The position numbers and the translations under genes are program-made. The notes under the pieces are model-generated. The model saw only the letters and a list, made by a program, of their open reading frames with translations. It ran no database searches and was not told the origin of the DNA. Shown here in pieces: positions 6,722 through 9,801 of a stretch of DNA of 9,801 bases. This DNA is from Verrucomicrobiota bacterium (GTDB lineage Bacteria; Verrucomicrobiota; Kiritimatiellia; CAIQIC01; Lenti-01), in assembly GCA_022709625.1 (NCBI GenBank), contig JAKLIL010000048.1, positions 1 through 9,801 of the forward strand. The letters are read 5' to 3'. Each line of letters opens with the position of its first letter. The stretch's first letter is position 1.

Positions 6722-7441
6722 ATGAATCAGGCCGAAGTGGTCAGGCGCTACCTCCACGAGCCCCGCGACGTCGATTTCCGCGATACCAGCTTCCCCTTCG
6801 TCACCATCTCCCGCGAGGCGGGCACCAACGCCCACGGCATCGGCCGCTTCATCATCATGCGGCTGGCGGAATACGCCGATCCCGATCTCAACACGGGCTG
6901 GGACCTCTTCGACCAGAAGCTCTGCGCGCTGATCGCCCAGAACAAAAGTTTCGACGCGGACTACGACGCCCTGCTGGCCGACAAGTACCGCGGCGGCGGC
7001 CTCCACCGCCTGGTCTACGAAATGCTGATCGGCACGCCGCAGGAATACCGTATCCAGAAGGCCATCGAGGAGGTCATCCGCCTCTTGGCCCGGCTGGGCA
7101 AGGTCGTCATCATCGGGCGCGGCGGGTTCGTCCTCGCCCGCCGGATGCCCGGCGCCGTCCATGTCCGCCTCGTGGCGCCCCTGGATTACCGCGTCGAGGC
7201 CATGGTGAAATACGACCGCCTCTCCGCGGACGAGGCCGTCAAGAAAATCAAGGCCATCGATGCCGAACGCACGGGCTTCCTCAAGCGCCACCACGGCTGC
7301 GATCTCGCCGATTCCACCCAGTTCGACCTCGTCTGGAACCTGGCCAGCTTCCCCGTATCCGAAATCGTCAACGCCACGGCCGAGCTGGTGCGGCTGCGCC
7401 TGCAGCGCCTGCGCGAAAGCGGCGCCATCCACGCCCGCTAG
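6722..7441 (+). CDS. Cytidylate-kinase-like P-loop family protein
   Basis: This 239-residue soluble protein resembles the cytidylate-kinase-like family (Cytidylate_kin_2), whose members are related to nucleoside monophosphate kinases but mostly have no proven substrate. In order one sees the N-terminal nucleotide-loop region TISREAGTNAHGIGR (28-42; family form ISR.yGSGG.eIa), FDQKL (63-67), the strand and turn KVVIIGRGGFVLARR (127-141), RLVAPLDYRVEAM (149-161), the lid-like DAERTGFLKRHHGCD (180-194) and ADSTQFDLVWN (196-206). The glycine loop has no P-loop lysine in the usual place, so nucleotide binding may be unusual or the substrate different from CMP. The ATG is preceded only by a weak GGTAG. 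The gene is flanked on both sides by terminator-like hairpins, which suggests its own transcript. It is unlikely to be the housekeeping cmk. Confidence 0.88.
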   Translation: MNQAEVVRRYLHEPRDVDFRDTSFPFVTISREAGTNAHGIGRFIIMRLAEYADPDLNTGWDLFDQKLCALIAQNKSFDADYDALLADKYRGGGLHRLVYEMLIGTPQEYRIQKAIEEVIRLLARLGKVVIIGRGGFVLARRMPGAVHVRLVAPLDYRVEAMVKYDRLSADEAVKKIKAIDAERTGFLKRHHGCDLADSTQFDLVWNLASFPVSEIVNATAELVRLRLQRLRESGAIHAR

Positions 7442-7453
7442 GCCCCGGAAAAC

Positions 7454-7481
7454 CGGCGGCGCCCGCCGCCGCGGCCTTTTT
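7454..7481 (+). terminator. Intrinsic terminator after the kinase-like gene
   Basis: CGGCGGC (7454-7460) pairs perfectly with GCCGCCG (7465-7471) around a GCCC loop and is followed after GCGGC-type spacer bases by TTTTT (7477-7481). It begins 12 bp after the TAG at 7439-7441. An AAAA run at 7449-7452 gives a short T-run on the other strand, so it may act both ways, although no minus-strand gene needs it. Confidence 0.6.
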
Positions 7482-7503
7482 GCCGGCGGCGACGGAATTA
7501 GAC

Positions 7504-7531
7504 TTGAAATGCCCGGCAAAGGGGGGAGAAT
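7504..7531 (+). promoter_or_regulatory. Candidate promoter for the IIA-antiporter operon
   Basis: TTGAAA (7504-7509) and GAGAAT (7526-7531) are separated by 16 bp and match the sigma70 consensus at 5 of 6 and 4 of 6 positions. They lie between the upstream terminator and the IIA start at 7571. The GC-rich spacer and the weak -10 keep confidence low. Confidence 0.25.
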
Positions 7532-7570
7532 GGCGCGCGTTTTATTGAGCGAGGGTTGGAGCATCGGAGC

Positions 7571-8017
7571 ATGAGCGCGAAAAAACCGTTGACCGTGGAA
7601 ACGATCAGCCTGGACCTGCAAGGCGCCACCAAGGAGGCCATTCTTGCCGAGATGGTGGATTTGCTGGTGGCCTCCGGCCACATCCGGGACCGCGACGCCG
7701 TCCTGAAGGCCATCGTCGACCGCGAAAAACGCATGAGCACCGGCATGCAGAACGGCATCGCCATTCCGCACGGCAAGACCGACAGCGTGGACTGCCTCGT
7801 GGCGGCGCTGGGCATCAAGCGCGGTGGCGTCGATTTCGAAGCCCTCGACGGCCAGCCCTCCAACATTTTCGTGATGACGGTCTCGCCCGACAGCCGCACC
7901 GGACCGCACATCCAGTTCCTGGCCGAAATCAGCCGTCCGTTGAACGACGCCGCCGTGCGCGCCAAGCTCCTCGCCGCCACCACCCGCGAAGACGTCCTGA
8001 AATTGCTGCTCGGTTGA
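7571..8017 (+). CDS. PTS system EIIA domain protein, fructose/nitrogen-regulatory (PtsN-like) type
   Basis: This is a stand-alone 148-residue type-2 EIIA domain (PTS_EIIA_2). The phosphorylatable histidine is His67 in GIAIPHGKTDSV (62-73). The second conserved histidine is His113 in GPHIQFLAEIS. REKRMSTGMQNG (51-62) is the usual approach to the active site. It would accept phosphate from HPr or NPr. No EIIB or EIIC gene is adjacent, so a regulatory role like that of EIIA-Ntr is more likely than sugar uptake (inference). The ATG at 7571 was chosen over an in-frame TTG at 7556 because GGAG at 7558-7561 is 9 nt before it. It lies 19 bp before the antiporter gene on the same strand, so the two are probably co-transcribed. 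PtsN is known to modulate K+ transport in E. coli, which fits this neighbour. Confidence 0.93.
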   Translation: MSAKKPLTVETISLDLQGATKEAILAEMVDLLVASGHIRDRDAVLKAIVDREKRMSTGMQNGIAIPHGKTDSVDCLVAALGIKRGGVDFEALDGQPSNIFVMTVSPDSRTGPHIQFLAEISRPLNDAAVRAKLLAATTREDVLKLLLG

Positions 8018-8024
8018 CCTCTCC

Positions 8025-8029
8025 GAGGG
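8025..8029 (+). promoter_or_regulatory. Ribosome binding site that supports the antiporter GTG start
   Basis: GAGGG (8025-8029) lies 7 nt before the GTG at 8037. The next in-frame methionine codon is 20 codons on and would remove most of the first membrane helix, so GTG is preferred. Confidence 0.65.
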
Positions 8030-8036
8030 TGCCCGC

Positions 8037-9650
8037 GTGTTCTCCTCGGAAATCCGGTTCATTTTCCAACTGGGGATCCTGATCGTCTGCACCCGCATGG
8101 GGGGCTATTGGCTCCGGCGGTGGCTGCGCCTGCCCGGGGTCCTTGGCGAACTGGTCGTCGGCATGCTGATCGGCCCCTATGCGCTGGGCCGCTTGCCGTG
8201 GCCGCTGATCGGGCCGCCGTTCCCCCTGTCGGCGACGGGCTCGCCCGTCTCGCCGGAACTGTACGCCTTTTCCACCTTCGCCTCCATCGTCCTCCTCTTC
8301 CTGTCCGGGCTGGAAACCGATTTGTCCACGTTCCTGCGCTATTCCGTGGCCGGCACGGTCGTCGGCGTCAGCGGCGTGGCGCTGTCGTTCTTCCTCGGCG
8401 CCGGCTGCGCCGTCTGGTTCGGGCTGGCCCCCGGCTGGCTGGATCCCCGCGCCCTGTTTCTCGGCGCCATCGGCACCGCCACGTCCGTCGGCATCACCGC
8501 CCGGATCCTGAGCGAGCGGCGCAAGATGGATTCGCCGGAAGGCGTCACGATCCTCGCCGCCGCGGTCTTCGACGACGTGCTGGGCATCATTCTCCTCGCC
8601 ATCGTCGTCGGCATGGTCCGCACCGAATCCGCCGGCATCTCGTGGCGGCACGTCCTCTACGTGGCCGCCAAGGCGTTCGGCTTCTGGATCGGGGCCACCG
8701 CGCTTGGCCTCCTGTGCGCGCGCCGTTTCTCCCGGTTTCTCAAGCACTTCAAGAGCGCTCCGGCCATCGCCGCGCTCGCGCTCGGGTTCGGCCTCCTGCT
8801 GGCGGGCCTCTCCGAAATGGCCGGGTTGGCCATGATCATCGGGGCCTACATCATGGGCCTGTCGCTCTCCCGCACCGATCTCGTCCAGGTCGTCCAGCGC
8901 GAGATCGAAGGCCTGCACAACGTCCTGGTCCCGGTCTTCTTCGCCACCATGGGCATGATGGTGAACTTCAATCAGGTCCTGCCGCTGTTCAAGGTCGGCC
9001 TGGTTTATTCCCTCTTCGCGATCGTCAGCAAGGTGGGCGGTTGCGGGTTGCCCGCCCTGTTCTGCGGCTTCAACCACCACGGCGCCGCCCGCATCGGCGT
9101 CGGCATGCTGCCCCGCGGCGAAGTCGCCCTCATCGTCGCCGGCATCGGCCTGACCTCCGGCGCCATCGGCCAGGACGTCTTCGGCATCGCCATTCTCATG
9201 ACGGTGATCACCACCCTCCTTGGCCCGATGCTCCTGACCGGCTGTTTCGAGAATCCAGCCCCCGGCCTGCGCCATCCCGAAGACGTCGCCAAGTCCCAGA
9301 GCAAGGTCATCCGGCTGGATTTCGCCACCGCCGACATGGCCGAATTCGTGCTCGCCCGCATCGTCCGCTCCTTCCGCCAGGAGGAGTTCTACGTCTACCG
9401 CCTCAGCCCCGACGCCTGGACATATCACATCCGCAAGGAGAACATGTTCTTCATTCTGGAATGCGATGGCCACGAAATCCAACTCTCCACCGCCGCCCAA
9501 TACGAAACCCTGGCCCGCCTCATGGTCGCCGAGGAAATGCTCAACCTGCGCAGCATGCTCCACATGGCCCAGGACCACGTCGACCTCGATTCCATGGAGC
9601 ACAACCTCGTCGCCGGACTCTTCGGCGAAAAGGAGGACTTCCAGCCGTGA
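8037..9650 (+). CDS. CPA2-family cation:proton antiporter with unassigned cytoplasmic C-terminal domain
   Basis: This 537-residue inner-membrane exchanger belongs to the Na+/K+:H+ antiporter superfamily (PF00999 fold). About 12-13 hydrophobic helices fill residues 5-405. Landmarks are LPGVLGELVVGMLIGPYALG (32-51), LFLSGLETDL (87-96), the ion-binding Asp pair in AVFDDVLGIILL (Asp179-Asp180), Lys332 in IVSKVGG, and GMLPRGEVALIVAGIG (356-371) with Arg360 and Glu362. A DD pair with a membrane lysine is typical of CPA2 exchangers of the NapA/Kef group; cation choice cannot be read. The tail (about 405-537) is soluble and has neither a recognisable RCK/TrkA-N glycine motif nor a USP domain. The gene follows the IIA gene by 19 bp and overlaps the next gene by 4 nt. 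The start is GTG with GAGGG 7 nt ahead. Confidence 0.95.
   Translation: MFSSEIRFIFQLGILIVCTRMGGYWLRRWLRLPGVLGELVVGMLIGPYALGRLPWPLIGPPFPLSATGSPVSPELYAFSTFASIVLLFLSGLETDLSTFLRYSVAGTVVGVSGVALSFFLGAGCAVWFGLAPGWLDPRALFLGAIGTATSVGITARILSERRKMDSPEGVTILAAAVFDDVLGIILLAIVVGMVRTESAGISWRHVLYVAAKAFGFWIGATALGLLCARRFSRFLKHFKSAPAIAALALGFGLLLAGLSEMAGLAMIIGAYIMGLSLSRTDLVQVVQREIEGLHNVLVPVFFATMGMMVNFNQVLPLFKVGLVYSLFAIVSKVGGCGLPALFCGFNHHGAARIGVGMLPRGEVALIVAGIGLTSGAIGQDVFGIAILMTVITTLLGPMLLTGCFENPAPGLRHPEDVAKSQSKVIRLDFATADMAEFVLARIVRSFRQEEFYVYRLSPDAWTYHIRKENMFFILECDGHEIQLSTAAQYETLARLMVAEEMLNLRSMLHMAQDHVDLDSMEHNLVAGLFGEKEDFQP
9631..9636 (+). promoter_or_regulatory. Ribosome binding site for the gene starting at 9647
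   Basis: A perfect AGGAGG lies inside the end of the antiporter gene, 10 nt before the GTG at 9647. It decides the start of the next gene, whose GTG overlaps the antiporter stop as GTGA. Confidence 0.7.
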
Positions 9651-9801
9651 AATCCGCGCTGGCCGGGTTGCTCTGCCTCCTTGCGGCCCTGGTCCTCCGC
9701 GCCGGCGCCGAAAACGGCGATTCCAACGCGCCGGCCTTTCTCCGCAAAGGCGACGCCCTGCTGGTCCGCATCGCCAACTTGGGCGGCGAACTGCCCGCCT
9801 A
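9647..9801 (+). CDS. Secreted protein N-terminus, possibly polysaccharide-export (Wza/BexD-like), partial
   Basis: Only the first 51 codons are in the window. The GTG start overlaps the antiporter stop (GTGA) and has AGGAGG 10 nt upstream. The protein begins MKSALAGLLCLLAALVLRAG, a clear Sec signal peptide with probable cleavage after AGA, near residue 21. There is no lipobox cysteine at the cleavage site; the cysteine at residue 10 is within the hydrophobic core. The mature part includes APAFLRKGDALLVRIANLGG. A short GD.l.V.i motif just after the signal peptide is how polysaccharide export proteins of the Wza/BexD type usually begin (L.pGD.l.I.v...). That reading is tentative, because the diagnostic region lies beyond the window. 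Secretion and the reading frame are much better supported than the function. Confidence 0.75.
   Translation, partial: MKSALAGLLCLLAALVLRAGAENGDSNAPAFLRKGDALLVRIANLGGELPA

Noticed and set aside
5107..7548. An 813-codon plus-strand open frame antisense to atpF-atpZ and overlapping the kinase-like gene.
   Set aside because: It is antisense to five certain genes, has low-complexity composition (Arg, Gln, His, Pro), and crosses the control region and the terminator. No family likeness was seen.
7556..7570. A TTG start for the IIA gene five codons upstream.
   Set aside because: The ATG at 7571 has GGAG at 9 nt spacing, and that GGAG lies within the proposed extra codons.
6599..8098. A 499-codon minus-strand frame opposite the kinase-like and IIA genes.
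   Set aside because: It covers the terminator hairpin and two well-supported genes and shows no motif of its own.
7929..9602. A 557-codon minus-strand open frame opposite the antiporter, rich in Asp/Glu/Gly.
   Set aside because: Its composition is what reverse-complementing Ala/Val/Leu-rich membrane codons gives. The antiporter on the plus strand has all its family motifs.

Overview
The window is about 9.8 kb of GC-rich bacterial chromosome, packed with genes that diverge from one short intergenic region near position 6,650. No phage, insertion sequence, CRISPR, tRNA or rRNA signal was seen. GC richness keeps frames open by chance on both strands, so many long reading frames here are shadows. 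The phylum cannot be fixed from sequence reading alone. ATP synthase residue choices, and a kinase-like / PTS IIA / antiporter / secreted-protein neighbourhood, suggest a Gram-negative of the PVC type (Kiritimatiellota, Lentisphaerota or Verrucomicrobiota), held with low confidence.

Left two thirds (1-6592, minus strand): an F1Fo ATP synthase operon in the classical order atpZ-atpB-atpE-atpF-atpH-atpA-atpG-atpD-atpC, running right to left. atpC is cut by the window edge. Gaps are 0-50 bp, and atpF/atpH and atpH/atpA are joined by ATGA stop-start overlaps. Catalytic and ion-path residues are essentially intact: beta P-loop and catalytic Glu, alpha arginine finger, subunit a arginine, subunit c glutamate. 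The c subunit lacks the Na+-type ligand residues, so H+ coupling is predicted. A separate atpI is not seen.

Intergenic 6593-6721: a candidate promoter for the atp operon on the minus strand, a 15-bp inverted repeat over its -35 box, and two hairpins on the plus strand ahead of the next gene.

Right third (6722-9801, plus strand): a cytidylate-kinase-like P-loop protein followed by a terminator-like hairpin. Then comes a probable operon of a PtsN-like PTS IIA protein, a CPA2-type cation:proton antiporter with an unassigned 130-residue cytoplasmic tail, and the start of a secreted protein that may be a polysaccharide-export protein. The proton pump and proton-coupled antiporter lie on opposite sides of a shared control region. 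The IIA/antiporter pairing suggests phosphotransfer control of ion transport. That pairing is the most interesting hypothesis in the window, but no clearly new system is visible.
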